NCBI GenBank assembly: GCA_020073285.1
Contig: JAIQFM010000033.1
Location: forward strand, 1 to 32,785
Direction of reading: 5' to 3'
DNA: 32,785 nucleotides
Source of the DNA: Terriglobia bacterium
GTDB taxonomy: Bacteria; Acidobacteriota; Terriglobia; Terriglobales; Acidobacteriaceae
Part shown: positions 7,831 to 16,947 of the stretch, piece after piece
Position numbering within the stretch: the first letter of the stretch is position 1
How the letters are laid out: each line of letters begins with the position of its first letter
Position numbers and translations under genes: made by a program
The notes under the pieces: generated by a model
Databases searched by the model: none
What the model saw: the letters and a program-made list of their open reading frames with translations, nothing else
Told to the model about the DNA's origin: nothing

Positions 7831-8916
7831 TCAGTACTTGATCTGCGCCGACCTCGCATACGTCAATCCGGCGTGTTTGAAGTCGTCAATGTGGTAGCGG
7901 GTGAACTCGAACCCGGTGAGCTGGAAGAACCGCGGCCAGCCGACGCGCTCGATCCACTCGCCCACGCGTTCGTACTTGCGGGCATTCTTGGCGTACACGT
8001 CCACGATCTTCACCACCGCATCCACCACCTCGGGCCAGCGCGGCGGATGGTTGGGCAGGAACGGGACCGCCAGCTTGGAGAACTTCGGCGCGCTGCGCGC
8101 GTTGCTCACCTTGCCGCCTACCCAGATGGAAAGTCCGTCGTGCTCCGGGTCGTTCAGCGGCATGGCCGGGCATACGGTGTAGCAATTGCCGCAGAACATG
8201 CACTGCTCCTCGATCAGTTCCACCGAGGGCTTGCCCTCATACGTTGCCGGGCGGATCGCGCCGGTGGGGCACGATGCGATCAGCGTCGGCACCTCGCACA
8301 CCTTGGGCAGGGTGGCGTGCTGGATTTTCGGCGGCACCGTATGAATGCCGAGAATGGCGATGTCCGAGCAGTGCACGGCGCCGCACATGTTCAGGCAACA
8401 GGCCATCGCGATGCGCAGCTTCGCCGGCAGGTCCTGGTGCGTGAAGCGGTCGTAGAGCGCGTCCATGACCGACTTCACGATCCCCGAGGCGTCCGTCGCC
8501 GCCGAATGGCAATGCACCCACCCTTGCGTGTGGACAATGTTGCTGAGCGAATTCCCCGTCCCGCCCACCGGGAAGCCCAGTTCCGCCAGATCGCATTTCA
8601 GCGGCTCAATGTTGTTCCGGTCTTCCAGCAGGAACTCGATATTGTTGCGGCTGGTAAACCGGAGGTGCCCGCCGCAGTACTTGTCCGCCAGGTCGGCGAA
8701 CTTGCGCAGCGTCTGCACCGCCATCAGCCGGGGCGTGGCTGCGCGCACGGTGTACAGCCGGTCGCCGCTTTCGGCCACATGGCAGAGCACGCCCGGCGCC
8801 AGTATTTCGTGATACTTCCATTGCCCGTAGTTCTTCTTCACCAACGGGGGCAGGAACTTCTGGTAATGCGGCGGCCCAATGTCGGTGATGCGTGGAGTCT
8901 TCGGTGCCGTCGTCAT
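7831..8916 (-). CDS. dsrB: DsrB, dissimilatory sulfite reductase beta subunit
   Basis: The 361-residue protein has the DsrB signature [14 protein letters not shown] (Cys136) and the siroheme-[4Fe-4S] ligand run ACCLNMCG (Cys 173, 174, 178). A ferredoxin insert carries [12 protein letters not shown] (Cys 239, 242, 245, 249). The basic motifs [11 protein letters not shown] and [10 protein letters not shown] line the substrate channel. In the alpha2beta2 enzyme DsrB carries the catalytically active siroheme and contacts the DsrC arm. The start ATG overlaps the dsrA stop (ATGA). Length and motifs are complete, so the enzyme is expected to be functional. Confidence 0.97.
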   Translation of the reverse strand: MTTAPKTPRITDIGPPHYQKFLPPLVKKNYGQWKYHEILAPGVLCHVAESGDRLYTVRAATPRLMAVQTLRKFADLADKYCGGHLRFTSRNNIEFLLEDRNNIEPLKCDLAELGFPVGGTGNSLSNIVHTQGWVHCHSAATDASGIVKSVMDALYDRFTHQDLPAKLRIAMACCLNMCGAVHCSDIAILGIHTVPPKIQHATLPKVCEVPTLIASCPTGAIRPATYEGKPSVELIEEQCMFCGNCYTVCPAMPLNDPEHDGLSIWVGGKVSNARSAPKFSKLAVPFLPNHPPRWPEVVDAVVKIVDVYAKNARKYERVGEWIERVGWPRFFQLTGFEFTRYHIDDFKHAGLTYARSAQIKY

Positions 8917-10112
8917 TTCGCGCCTCCGTTCTTGGTTTCGAAGAATATGTATGGGTTGTCACGCGGCGCCGCTACCATCTCCGGCACCGGTTCCAGACCG
9001 ATTCCGTCCAGGAACGCCGGCATGCCCACGCGCTGGATCAACTCGCCCACCCGCTCGCGGTTGGTGCCGTACTCGTCCCAGAAGTCCCAGATCCGCTTGA
9101 CCAGTTCTTTCAGCGTGTCCAGCAGTTCTTCCGCGGGAACGAAGGGAATCAGCACGGAGGAGAGCAGCGCGCCCTGCATGATCGGGGCCTTGGCGCCGAT
9201 CAGGACGACTGCGCCGCGTTCCTTGCCGGGGCGCAGCGCCTTCGGCAGCACGTTGATGCAGTGCATACAGTGCACGCATTCGCGGTTGTCGATGGAGAGC
9301 TTCTTGCCGTCCCAGCCCATGGTCTTGGTGGGGCAAAGATCGCAGACCTCTTTCTGGATATCGACGCCGGCGGCGGCGTAGTTCGCCACCTCCGCATCGT
9401 CAACCTGGATGTCGTCCTTCCAGGTCCCGATGACGGAAAGGTCGGCGCGCGCGATGGAGGCGACGCAATCGTTCGGGCAGCCCGCAAACTTGAACTTGAA
9501 CTTGTAGGCGAATGCCGGGCGATGCAGTTCGTCCTGATAGGCCTGGGTGACGTCGTAGCACAGTTTCATGGTGTCGAAGCAGGCCCACTCGCAGCGCGCC
9601 ATGCCCACGCAGCAATTGGGGGTGCGCACCGCCGAACCGGAACCGCCCAGGTCGAAGCCGTTCTGCGCCAATTCCTGGAACGTGGGCTCCAGTTGGTCGG
9701 TCGTAGTTCCCAGCAGGATGATGTCGCCGGTGGAACCGTGCATGTTGGTCATGCCCGATCCGTGCCGCTCCCAGATATCGCAGATCGTCCGCAGCGCATC
9801 GCTGGTATAAAACCATCCCGCGGGATGGTTCACGCGCATGGTGTGAAAATGCGCGACTTGGGGAAATTCCTCCGGGAGGTCGCTGTAGCGGCCGATGACG
9901 CCGCCGCCATAGCCGAGCACCCCGACCATGCCCCCGTGCTTCCAGTGTCCCTTTCTCTCCTCGTAGGAGCGTTCCAACTGGCGGAGCAGGTCGGTCGCTT
10001 TTTCGCTGCCTTGCGAGGCTGCTTTGATTTCCTTGACGAAGCTGGGCCAGGGGCCTTCTTCCAACTGGTCCAGCAGTTCGGTTTTCGGCTTTCCGTTGCT
10101 GGCATCGTCCAT
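8913..10112 (-). CDS. dsrA: DsrA, dissimilatory sulfite reductase alpha subunit
   Basis: The 399-residue protein starts at MDDASNGK, behind a strong Shine-Dalgarno (AAAGGAGA). An in-frame extension of 33 residues upstream lacks such a site and is unlikely. Siroheme-[4Fe-4S] ligands are Cys168-X5-Cys174 (in [11 protein letters not shown]) and Cys212-X3-Cys216 (in AGCPNDC). The ferredoxin domain has Cys 257, 260, 279, 282 and 285 ([12 protein letters not shown]). The motif [13 protein letters not shown] and the N-terminal [18 protein letters not shown] are typical of DsrA. It is the first gene of the operon and forms the core enzyme with DsrB, reducing sulfite with six electrons or acting in reverse on sulfide. 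The branch cannot be decided by eye. Confidence 0.97.
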   Translation of the reverse strand: MDDASNGKPKTELLDQLEEGPWPSFVKEIKAASQGSEKATDLLRQLERSYEERKGHWKHGGMVGVLGYGGGVIGRYSDLPEEFPQVAHFHTMRVNHPAGWFYTSDALRTICDIWERHGSGMTNMHGSTGDIILLGTTTDQLEPTFQELAQNGFDLGGSGSAVRTPNCCVGMARCEWACFDTMKLCYDVTQAYQDELHRPAFAYKFKFKFAGCPNDCVASIARADLSVIGTWKDDIQVDDAEVANYAAAGVDIQKEVCDLCPTKTMGWDGKKLSIDNRECVHCMHCINVLPKALRPGKERGAVVLIGAKAPIMQGALLSSVLIPFVPAEELLDTLKELVKRIWDFWDEYGTNRERVGELIQRVGMPAFLDGIGLEPVPEMVAAPRDNPYIFFETKNGGAK

Positions 10113-10196
10113 GATGTCTCCTTTGCCTCCCGCCGAATATCCGCAGGCATGCAAGTGGGCTAACTGGTCAGAGTAGGCTCGGAAGAGCGCGCTGAA

Positions 10197-10275
10197 TGTG
10201 ACCGGGGTCAAGTAAGGTTGTGATCCACGAGGACATCACAAGGCCCAACGACAGTCATCACAGGCGCGATGTGAT
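10197..10275. promoter_or_regulatory. Clustered TGTGAT/ATCACA half-sites between dsrA and the siroheme gene
   Basis: The 271-bp divergent region (10113-10383) contains several copies of a TGTGA-type half-site. A TGTGA-N6-TCAAG sequence lies at 10197-10212. An inverted pair TTGTGAT/ATCACAA, separated by 10 bp, lies at 10218-10241. A pair ATCACA/TGTGAT, separated by 7 bp, lies at 10257-10275. TGTGA-N6-TCACA is the consensus of CRP/FNR-family regulators. The 10- and 7-bp spacings are not canonical, so another dimeric or cooperative regulator is also possible. I could not place -35/-10 boxes with confidence. Confidence 0.45.
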
Positions 10276-10383
10276 AGTGGGGTGCGCCGCCGGCCGGACG
10301 AAGTGTCGAGACGACCGCTGTTGATGCGGCTCTCGCTGGGTTACCATGTTGACTTCGCGAACCGCGGCACAGAGGATGAAGGA

Positions 10384-11001
10384 ATGGACCTGTTTCCCAT
10401 TTCGGTCCGGTTGCGCGCCCGCAGGTGCCTCGTTGTGGGCGCGGGTCAGGTTGCGGCCTCCAAGGCGGAGACGCTGCTCGCCGCCGGCGCACAGGTGATC
10501 GTGGTTGCGCCGCGGGCCGGCGAATGGGTCCAGGAACGGGCGCGCGCGGCCCGCCTCACCTGGCATCGGCGCGAGTTCGCGCCTCGCGACCTCGACGGCG
10601 CGTTTCTGGCGGTCGCCGCAACCGATTCCCCTGCCGTGAACGAAGCGGTTTTTCGCGCCAGCGCCGAGCGGGGCGTGCTGTGCAATGTAGTGGACGATCC
10701 GGAGCACTGCGATTTCTTTTATCCCGCCGTGGTTCGCCGTGGAGATTTGCAAATTGCCATCTCCACCAGCGGGCAGAGTCCGGCGCTGGCACACCGCCTA
10801 CGCGTGGAGTTGGAGCGGCAGTTCGGGCCCGAGTACGAGCCCTGGGTGGAGTACGTCGGCCGGCAGCGCCGCGAAATTCTTGCCCGCAACATTCCGGAAG
10901 AAGACCGGCGCCGGTTGCTGGACCAGATTGCCAGCCGCGCCGCTTACGAGGAATTTGTCCGCGCGCGCGCCACTGTCTCCGAATCCGCGCGGAAAGAATG
11001 A
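10384..11001 (+). CDS. Siroheme synthase N-terminal type: precorrin-2 dehydrogenase / sirohydrochlorin ferrochelatase
   Basis: The 205-residue protein starts at MDLFPISVRL behind GAGGATGAAGGA. The N-terminal NAD-binding motif CLVVGAGQVAASKAETLL (about residues 18-36), the VDDPEHCDFFYPA segment and ISTSGQSPALAHRLR match the CysG N-terminal domain/Met8/SirC family. The family oxidises precorrin-2 to sirohydrochlorin and, in many members, inserts iron to give siroheme. Divergence from dsrA makes cofactor supply to DsrAB the obvious role. The SUMT methyltransferase domain of full CysG is absent, so that step must be encoded elsewhere. It converges on the DsrK-like gene with a 34-bp gap. Confidence 0.9.
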   Translation: MDLFPISVRLRARRCLVVGAGQVAASKAETLLAAGAQVIVVAPRAGEWVQERARAARLTWHRREFAPRDLDGAFLAVAATDSPAVNEAVFRASAERGVLCNVVDDPEHCDFFYPAVVRRGDLQIAISTSGQSPALAHRLRVELERQFGPEYEPWVEYVGRQRREILARNIPEEDRRRLLDQIASRAAYEEFVRARATVSESARKE

Positions 11002-11018
11002 CCGGCGGCCTGCCGGTC
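11000..11018. terminator. Possible bidirectional stem-loop between convergent genes
   Basis: GACCGGC and GCCGGTC form a 7-bp GC-rich stem with a 5-base loop. It starts at the last base of the siroheme gene's stop codon, in the 34-bp gap before the converging DsrK-like gene ends. No U-tract is seen on either side, so termination is inferred from position only. Confidence 0.3.
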
Positions 11019-11035
11019 GGAGTTCCGGCCCGCGG

Positions 11036-12643
11036 TCAGCGCCACTCCCACTCCAGGAACCCGGGCTTCACGTCCACCATGGCGTTCACGATCAGTTCCA
11101 CAAATCCGCCGTACAGGATACGGTTCCGTTCCCAGAGTTTGTAATAGGCCAGCATGTCGCGCAGTTGGCCCTTGCAGTTGCTGCAGGGAGCGCAAAGGTA
11201 CTTGGGCGTCTCGGGACCGATGCAATCGGAAAACGCTTCCAGGACTTGTTGCATCTTCTTGCGGCCGGCCACCTGGAACCGCCAGTCGGGAAAGTTGTGG
11301 CCGCTCATGATGGCGAAGCCGCTGCCCCCGCCGCAGCAATAGTTGTTGACCCCGTGCGGCTCCATTTCGCGAAAGCCCGGACACAACATGCGCAACACTT
11401 CGCGCTGCGGCTCCACCACGCCCATCAAGCGCACCAGGTTGCAGGGATCGTGCAGGGTGACCGGAAAATCGTTGCGCGCGGGATCGAACTGGATCCGTCC
11501 GCTCATGACTATGTCACGCAGCAGTGTGAGCGAGCTCTCACGTGGAATGTTCAGCTCGCCGCCCAGCAGGCGGTCGGCGACCACGCATAACGCCTTGTGC
11601 GCGTGACCGCACTCGCCCAGGACGATTTTCTTGACCTTCAGCTTGCGCGCGATTTCGGCGTGTTTCAGCGCCACCCGGGCGAACTGCACGTCGTCGTACC
11701 ACAGCCCGTAATTGATCGAGTCGTAGCCCGCCAGCTCCGAAGACATGGTCCAGTTCACGCCGGCCATGTTGAGGATCAGCGCGAAGGCGCCAGGGTTCTC
11801 CGGCCACGCCATGATCTCGCCGGCGTTATGCAGCAGCAGCACCTCGGCGCCTTCCACGTCCCAGGGTGTGTGTACCTCGATCCCCGTGCGCTCGCTCATG
11901 TCCTCGTCGATGAAGTCGATGTTGTCCTTCACCACCTCGGCCGTCATGCCGGTCGAGGAGCCCACCTTCAACTGCAGCATCGACCCTTGCTCGTGCAGCT
12001 CCTTGGCGGCGATACCCATTTCCTGGCTGAACAGCTTCCTCAATTCGTGGGCGACCAGCCCGTTGTCGGCGCCAATGGGACAACTCTGTGCGCATCGCCG
12101 GCAGAGATTGCAGCGATAGGAAAGCTCGATCAGGCGCGCCACCAGCGGCCAGTTCAGTTCAATCTCGCCATGCTGCCATGCCGACACCAGCCCGCCATGC
12201 TTGATGTACTTGAAATAAAGCCGCCGCAGGAGCTCCGACCGGAACACCGGCCGGTACAACTCGTTCCTGCCGCTGGCTTCGAAGATGTGGCACGATTCCG
12301 CGCACGTCTGGCAATGCGTGCAGTGCTCCATGGTCAGCAACAGCGGCTGCAGGAACGTCCAGTTGTTGTCGGCGGTAAATAGTTTTTCCAGGCCCGCCAG
12401 AAACTGCGCCACCAGCCGCCGTTCTTCGTCTTCATTCTTGGGACGCGGCACGCTGACCGCGCACGTGTCGTCAAGTCCACTCTCGTATTTTTCCTTCGCT
12501 TGCGCCGACAGCGGCTTCCAGGGCCGGTCCATCGCAAGATTGTCGAGCGGCGCGGGCAGGGGCATCAGATCGGCATTCTCGATGTGGACCAAAGGTTCAC
12601 CGTCGCTGCGCCACGCTTGCGCGATGTCCAACGTGTTTTTCAC
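11036..12643 (-). CDS. DsrK-like (HdrD-type) iron-sulfur oxidoreductase, second copy
   Basis: The 535-residue cytoplasmic protein has two [4Fe-4S] motifs (Cys 108, 111, 114, 118 and Cys 178, 181, 184, 188) and CCG-type modules (GECGHA, LHDPCNLVRLMG, YCCGGGSGF, CAPCSNCKGQ). These hold the noncubane cluster of heterodisulfide-reductase-type enzymes. The start is a GTG overlapping the stop of the upstream cytochrome b gene. The longer open frame upstream overlaps that gene and lacks conservation. It is related to DsrK (3225-4820), TmcB and HmeD but is not a recent duplicate. With its partner it probably exchanges electrons between the quinone pool and a cytoplasmic thiol or disulfide. The substrate is unknown; DsrC is an attractive guess. 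Confidence 0.85.
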   Translation of the reverse strand: MKNTLDIAQAWRSDGEPLVHIENADLMPLPAPLDNLAMDRPWKPLSAQAKEKYESGLDDTCAVSVPRPKNEDEERRLVAQFLAGLEKLFTADNNWTFLQPLLLTMEHCTHCQTCAESCHIFEASGRNELYRPVFRSELLRRLYFKYIKHGGLVSAWQHGEIELNWPLVARLIELSYRCNLCRRCAQSCPIGADNGLVAHELRKLFSQEMGIAAKELHEQGSMLQLKVGSSTGMTAEVVKDNIDFIDEDMSERTGIEVHTPWDVEGAEVLLLHNAGEIMAWPENPGAFALILNMAGVNWTMSSELAGYDSINYGLWYDDVQFARVALKHAEIARKLKVKKIVLGECGHAHKALCVVADRLLGGELNIPRESSLTLLRDIVMSGRIQFDPARNDFPVTLHDPCNLVRLMGVVEPQREVLRMLCPGFREMEPHGVNNYCCGGGSGFAIMSGHNFPDWRFQVAGRKKMQQVLEAFSDCIGPETPKYLCAPCSNCKGQLRDMLAYYKLWERNRILYGGFVELIVNAMVDVKPGFLEWEWR

Positions 12644-13563
12644 TTGCGAACCTCGGCCGCGGGATTGGCGGTCGCCAACTGCGCCCACGTTTTTTCTCCG
12701 TCGGCGCCGATGTGCGCCGCCGACCATGTGGGCCGGCGCGCAAGATGGCCCGCCACGCGACTTTCAATGGTCCCCCCGCGTACATTGGGGCGGTCGTCCC
12801 AGCGCACCAGGTGATAGGTGAAGTACTTCGCGATGAAGTGGGCCATGTGGGTAAACGGAATATAGGCGAGCAAGATGGAAGACAAGATGAGGCCGGCGCC
12901 GAAGCCCCGCCCGACGCGCACGGAGGTGTCGAACCTGACCAGGGCTCGGATGCATTCGGCCGCGCCGGCTGAATTCTCCGGGCGCACCAGGTATCCGGCG
13001 GCGACCAGGCCGTACGCGACAATAAAGAAGTGCAGGTTGAACAGGTCCGCCGGGCTGGTGTAGTTCTTGAGTTCTGGGTCAGCAAGGCGCCGGAACAACA
13101 AGCCCATCGCGCCCATCAGCGTCATCGCCACCGCGGCATAACCGGTAACGTTGTACAGGGCATGCAACCAAAATAAGGTCGTCCCGCCGGCCGCGCCAGG
13201 AAGAGCAATCGAGACGAAGAGCAGCAGCACGGTTGCCACGGTGAGATAAAGCCCGCCATGGAAGAGAAATGATGCGTACCACAGCCCGCGATTGAACTCC
13301 CACAGAGCCTTCAGGAACGCGATCTCCGGGATCATCGCCCGCAATTCGCCGATGCGGCTGGGCCGCCGCGGTCTCGCCCACCAATTGCCGCTTTCGAAAT
13401 ACGATCCGCCATGCTCGGCGCGCCTGCCTTCCTCGTGCGGAACCGGGTACAACTCCCAGCGCAGGTGAATTGGGGTCCTGGCGTACTGAACGATGCGCAG
13501 GACTGAACCGAGAATGAAGACGAGCAGGCCCGCGTAAATGCTGAGGTAGACGGCAACCGTCAC
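12640..13563 (-). CDS. DsrM-like cytochrome b (nitrate reductase gamma family), second copy
   Basis: The 307-residue membrane protein has about five to six hydrophobic helices. Histidines in LFHGGLYLTV, WLHALYN, NLHFFIVAYG and IPFTHMAHFIAKYF could ligate two b hemes. It resembles DsrM, HmeC and NarI. I chose the GTG start giving VTVAVYLSIYAG, with a G-rich Shine-Dalgarno-like tract 5 bases upstream; a GTG two codons earlier and a distant TTG at 13668 are alternatives. The gene overlaps the DsrK-like gene by 4 bp and forms with it a two-subunit module lacking J, O and P counterparts. Confidence 0.83.
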   Translation of the reverse strand: MTVAVYLSIYAGLLVFILGSVLRIVQYARTPIHLRWELYPVPHEEGRRAEHGGSYFESGNWWARPRRPSRIGELRAMIPEIAFLKALWEFNRGLWYASFLFHGGLYLTVATVLLLFVSIALPGAAGGTTLFWLHALYNVTGYAAVAMTLMGAMGLLFRRLADPELKNYTSPADLFNLHFFIVAYGLVAAGYLVRPENSAGAAECIRALVRFDTSVRVGRGFGAGLILSSILLAYIPFTHMAHFIAKYFTYHLVRWDDRPNVRGGTIESRVAGHLARRPTWSAAHIGADGEKTWAQLATANPAAEVRK

Positions 13564-13646
13564 ATGCACCCCCCGCCCAATACTGTCGTTCGCGGCCGCA
13601 GGGCACTGCCGCTGGAGCAAGGTTATGCCAGGAACGAGCCCCAGGG

Positions 13647-13662
13647 TGTGACCTGCATCACG
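13647..13662. promoter_or_regulatory. CRP/FNR-like palindrome TGTGA-N6-TCACG
   Basis: A near-perfect CRP-family site (9 of 10 positions of TGTGA-N6-TCACA) lies about 85 bp upstream of the DsrM/DsrK-like operon and about 100 bp upstream of the divergent DUF2461 gene. It shares its half-site with the cluster in front of dsrA. Confidence 0.45.
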
Positions 13663-13762
13663 TGACAACGGGCAAGCGGATCCGGCGCGACAAGCGCCGC
13701 GCTCCGGTCTCGTCTTGGCAGCGGCCTGGAGGCGAAGGCAACTGCCCGGCTACACTACGGGT

Positions 13763-14461
13763 ATGCCGTCCTATTTCACCGCGGAACTGTTCGACTTCCT
13801 GAAGCGGCTCAAGCGCAACAACAACCGTGACTGGTTCCTGCGTCACAAGGATGAATACGATCGCCAGGTTCGCCTGCCGGCGCTTCGCTTCATCGCGGAT
13901 TTTGCCGGACCGCTATTCGAGATCTCGCCGTACCTGGTCTCCGACCCGCGCTCCAGCCGGGGATCGCTGTTCCGCATCTATCGCGACACCCGGTTCTCCC
14001 ACGACAAGCGGCCTTACAAGACTCATCTGGCAATGCGCTTTTCCCATGCCGGGCGCGATGTCCATTCACCGGGCTTCTACCTGCACTTCGAGCCGGGCGG
14101 GTGCTTTGCCGCCGCCGGACTATGGCATCCGGAACCTCCGGTCCTGTTGCGGGTGCGTACCGCGATCGTGGCACGCGCCGCGGAATGGAGAAAAGTTCAC
14201 GGCCTGTTGAACTGGGACGACGCCAACAAGCTGAGCCGCCCGCCGCGGGGATTTGCGCCCGACCACGAGTTCGTCGCGGACCTCAAGCTGAAGGACTTGG
14301 GGACCTCCGTCGACTTCAGCGACCCGCAGGTGTGCAGCCCCAGGTTCATGCAGGTATTCGCCGGCGCGTGCCGCACCATGGCGCCGCTGGCGCGGTTCCT
14401 GAGCGGCGCGCTAGGACTAAAATTCCGATCATGCAGCGGACGCCGTCCATCCGCGAGGTGA
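13763..14461 (+). CDS. DUF2461 family protein
   Basis: The 232-residue soluble protein starts at MPSYFTAELFDFLKRL. The segments NNNRDWFLRHKDEYD, FRIYRDTRFSHDKRPYKTH and GFYLHFEPGG are the conserved core of the DUF2461 (TIGR02453) family. The function of the family is not known. The last ~10 residues overlap the small ORF that follows. The gene is divergent from the DsrM/DsrK-like operon and is probably unrelated to sulfur metabolism. Confidence 0.85.
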   Translation: MPSYFTAELFDFLKRLKRNNNRDWFLRHKDEYDRQVRLPALRFIADFAGPLFEISPYLVSDPRSSRGSLFRIYRDTRFSHDKRPYKTHLAMRFSHAGRDVHSPGFYLHFEPGGCFAAAGLWHPEPPVLLRVRTAIVARAAEWRKVHGLLNWDDANKLSRPPRGFAPDHEFVADLKLKDLGTSVDFSDPQVCSPRFMQVFAGACRTMAPLARFLSGALGLKFRSCSGRRPSAR

Positions 14462-14628
14462 TCGAGGCGCTGGACTGGGTGCGGCGCGAGATGATGCACC
14501 GTGGCTCGCCCGACTTCATCCGTCAGCGCGTGCTCGAGGCGCGCGTGCGCCAGTTGGCTTCCCGCCTGACGCGCGGTCGTGCTTCTTCGCGCCCGGCGGT
14601 TCGTGTGAAGCCGCGCGGCGTCCGATAA
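14431..14628 (+). CDS. Small hypothetical protein
   Basis: A 65-residue frame overlaps the end of the DUF2461 gene by 31 bp. It would encode a charged, helical, Arg-rich protein (REVIEALDWVRREMMHR...) with no recognised domain. There is no clear Shine-Dalgarno beyond weak purines. Position after DUF2461 and amphipathic character make it plausible, but it could be a chance frame in GC-rich DNA. Confidence 0.35.
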   Translation: MQRTPSIREVIEALDWVRREMMHRGSPDFIRQRVLEARVRQLASRLTRGRASSRPAVRVKPRGVR

Positions 14629-14716
14629 ACTCTAGTGGGGCTGTGGTCATGAAACAGTGTGTGCTCGTTCGCGCCAACGGCCAACGATAAACGACTAACG
14701 ACATTCAGGAGCGGAG

Positions 14717-16294
14717 ATGAAGCTGGCGAACTATGTTTGCGGGCAGTGGCAGCAAGGCGCGGGCGGCGGCGAGGCGCTGCTGGACCCGGTCACCGGCGAG
14801 GAACTGGCGCGGGTTTCGTCCGAGAACATTGATGCCGGCGCGATGCTCGAATTCGCGCGCCGGCACGGTGGCCCGGCACTGCGCGCGCTCTCCTACGCGC
14901 AACGCGCCGACCTGCTGGCCAAGGTCGCCGAGGTGCTGGCGGCCAATCGCGCGGAATACTTCCGCATCTCGCTGCTGAACTCCGGCGCCACGGAGGCGGA
15001 CGCTTCCTTCGACGTGGACGGCGCAATCTACACCATGAAGTACTACGCCAAGGCCGGACGCGCGCTCGGCGACGGCGCCATGCTCAAAGAGGGCGCCGTG
15101 GTCGCGCTCTCCAAGACGGGCGCTTTCCTCGGGCAGCACTTCCTCATGCCGCGCCAAGGCGCCGCCGTTTTCATCAACGCTTTCAACTTCCCCGCCTGGG
15201 GGTTCTGCGAAAAGGCCGCGCCGGCGTGGCTTTCCGGCGTGCCCGTCGTGGTGAAGCCGGCCTCGGCCACGGCGTGGCTCACGCAACGCATGGTGGAAGA
15301 CGTCGTCAAGGCCCAGATTCTGCCCGAAGGCGCGCTCTCCATCCTTTGCGGAGCGGCACGCGACCTGCTCCAGCACGTGCGCGAGGAAGACGTCATCTGC
15401 TTCACCGGCTCGGCGCAGACCGGCATGCGAATCCGCTCTCATCCCAACGTGCTCGCCCGCTCCGTGCGCGTCAACATCGAGGCCGACAGCATCAACTCCA
15501 CGATTCTCGGTCCCGACGGCGCGCCCGGTAGCGACGTGTTCGACTTGCTGGTGAAGGAAGTCGTGCGCGAGATGACGCTCAAAACCGGCCAGAAATGCAC
15601 CGCCATCCGCCGCATCCTGGTTCCGCGCGCGCAATTGAAAGCCGTGGGCGATGCCATCGCCGCCAAGCTGGCCTCGGTGAAGGTCGGCAATCCGCGTAAC
15701 CCGGAAGTAAAAATCGGTCCGGTGGTCAACAAGGCGCAGCAGGCCGCGTGCCTGAAGGGAATCGCGCAATTGAAGAACGAATGCACGGTGGTATTCGGCG
15801 GCGATGACAATTTCCAGCCGATCGACGCCGATGCGCAGCGCGCCGCCTTCGTCCAGCCCACTCTGCTCGCCTGCAACGACGGGCTCAGTGCCGGCGCCGT
15901 GCACGATGTCGAGGTCTTTGGTCCGGCGGCTACGCTGGTGGCCTACGACTCCACCGGCGACTTGATTGCGCTGGCGCGCCGCGGCCTTGGCTCCCTGGTC
16001 GGCTCGATCTTCTCCAATGACGCGCCATTCGTCGAGCAGACGGTGCTCGGTATCGGCGATCTGCACGGGCGCGTCCTGGTGGTGGACAGCTCCGTCGGCG
16101 CCCAGCACACCGGGCATGGCAACGTCGTGCCCAGTTGTCTGCACGGCGGCCCCGGCCGTGCCGGCGGCGGCGAAGAGGCTGCCGGCTTGCGCGCCCTGCT
16201 CTTCTATCACCAGCGCATGGTTGTGCAGGGACCGTCCGCCCGCATCGCTGACCTTGCTGCGCGCTGCACCGATGCCGCGCTGTTGTACGTGTGA
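14717..16294 (+). CDS. PaaZ/BoxD-like CoA-thioester semialdehyde dehydrogenase
   Basis: The 525-residue protein corresponds to the aldehyde dehydrogenase domain of PaaZ. The catalytic Cys294 lies in KTGQKCTAIRR and the general base Glu255 in NIEADS, at nearly the same numbers as in E. coli PaaZ. FINAFNFPAWG and VVVKPASATA are cofactor-site segments. The C-terminal MaoC hydratase domain of full PaaZ is absent, which matches stand-alone forms and BoxD (3,4-dehydroadipyl-CoA semialdehyde dehydrogenase). It should oxidise a CoA-linked semialdehyde with NADP+ in an aromatic or related degradation route. No phenylacetate or benzoate genes are nearby, so the substrate is open. The start ATG follows CAGGAGCGGAG. 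Confidence 0.85.
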   Translation: MKLANYVCGQWQQGAGGGEALLDPVTGEELARVSSENIDAGAMLEFARRHGGPALRALSYAQRADLLAKVAEVLAANRAEYFRISLLNSGATEADASFDVDGAIYTMKYYAKAGRALGDGAMLKEGAVVALSKTGAFLGQHFLMPRQGAAVFINAFNFPAWGFCEKAAPAWLSGVPVVVKPASATAWLTQRMVEDVVKAQILPEGALSILCGAARDLLQHVREEDVICFTGSAQTGMRIRSHPNVLARSVRVNIEADSINSTILGPDGAPGSDVFDLLVKEVVREMTLKTGQKCTAIRRILVPRAQLKAVGDAIAAKLASVKVGNPRNPEVKIGPVVNKAQQAACLKGIAQLKNECTVVFGGDDNFQPIDADAQRAAFVQPTLLACNDGLSAGAVHDVEVFGPAATLVAYDSTGDLIALARRGLGSLVGSIFSNDAPFVEQTVLGIGDLHGRVLVVDSSVGAQHTGHGNVVPSCLHGGPGRAGGGEEAAGLRALLFYHQRMVVQGPSARIADLAARCTDAALLYV

Positions 16295-16375
16295 ACCGCC
16301 GCGGTGCGTCATAAAACGCCGCTTCAGGCCACGCCAGCACTCCTCGCCGCATCGTAACCAGAGGAGGTGAAGAGC

Positions 16376-16936
16376 ATGCGGAAAGTGTGCCTGATTTTCA
16401 CTTTCGTTTTGTTTGCCGCCACCCTGTTTGCCCAAACTACCGCGCTGCCGCAGCGCCAGAAACTCGGCGGCACCGAACCGACGCAGCGCATCACGCGCGA
16501 GGTCTTGCACGAGCTGCTGATGCTTCCGTACTACAGCGTCTGGGACAACCTCGCGTTCCAGGTGAACGGGAGCGCGGTCACGCTCTCCGGCCAGGTAACG
16601 AATCCATCCACCAAATCGGACGCGGAGGCTGCGGTGAAGCGCATCGAGGGCGTGGACAAGGTGGTCAACGAGATCGAGGTGCTGCCGCCATCGTCGGCGG
16701 ACGACCGCATCCGGCGCGCGGAGTACCGCGCCATCTACGGTTTCGATGGGCTGAGCCGATATTCCTGGGGCACGGTGCCTTCCATCCACATCATCGTGAA
16801 GGGCGGGCACGTAACGCTGGTGGGCGTGGTGGACAACCCGGCCGACAAGCAGATGGCGGAAATGCAGGCCAAGGGCGTGCCGGGCACGTTCTCGGTCACC
16901 AATAACCTGCAGGTGGCGGGCGGGGGCAAGAAGTAG
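16376..16936 (+). CDS. Exported BON-domain protein
   Basis: The 186-residue protein has a Sec-type signal peptide (MRKVCLIFTFVLFAATLFAQ). Two BON domains follow: one around FQVNGSAVTLSGQVTNPSTKSDAEAAV and one around IIVKGGHVTLVGVVDNPADK. BON domains are found in periplasmic proteins such as OsmY and may bind phospholipid. I chose the ATG at 16376, 8 bases after AGGAGG; a GTG three codons earlier overlaps that site. The gene stands alone and converges on the panE-like gene across a repeat-rich spacer. Confidence 0.85.
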   Translation: MRKVCLIFTFVLFAATLFAQTTALPQRQKLGGTEPTQRITREVLHELLMLPYYSVWDNLAFQVNGSAVTLSGQVTNPSTKSDAEAAVKRIEGVDKVVNEIEVLPPSSADDRIRRAEYRAIYGFDGLSRYSWGTVPSIHIIVKGGHVTLVGVVDNPADKQMAEMQAKGVPGTFSVTNNLQVAGGGKK

Positions 16937-16947
16937 GGCCAGTTCTC

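Noticed and set aside
7873-9381. A 502-codon plus-strand frame antisense to dsrB/dsrA, and a similar 418-codon frame at 3321-4577 antisense to dsrK
   Set aside because: Composition is rich in His, Arg, Gln and Ala with no domain; these are reverse-complement shadows of conserved genes.
10113-10211. A 33-residue N-terminal extension of DsrA
   Set aside because: The ATG at 10112 has a strong AAAGGAGA site and matches family starts; the extension lacks a ribosome site and overlaps the regulatory motifs.
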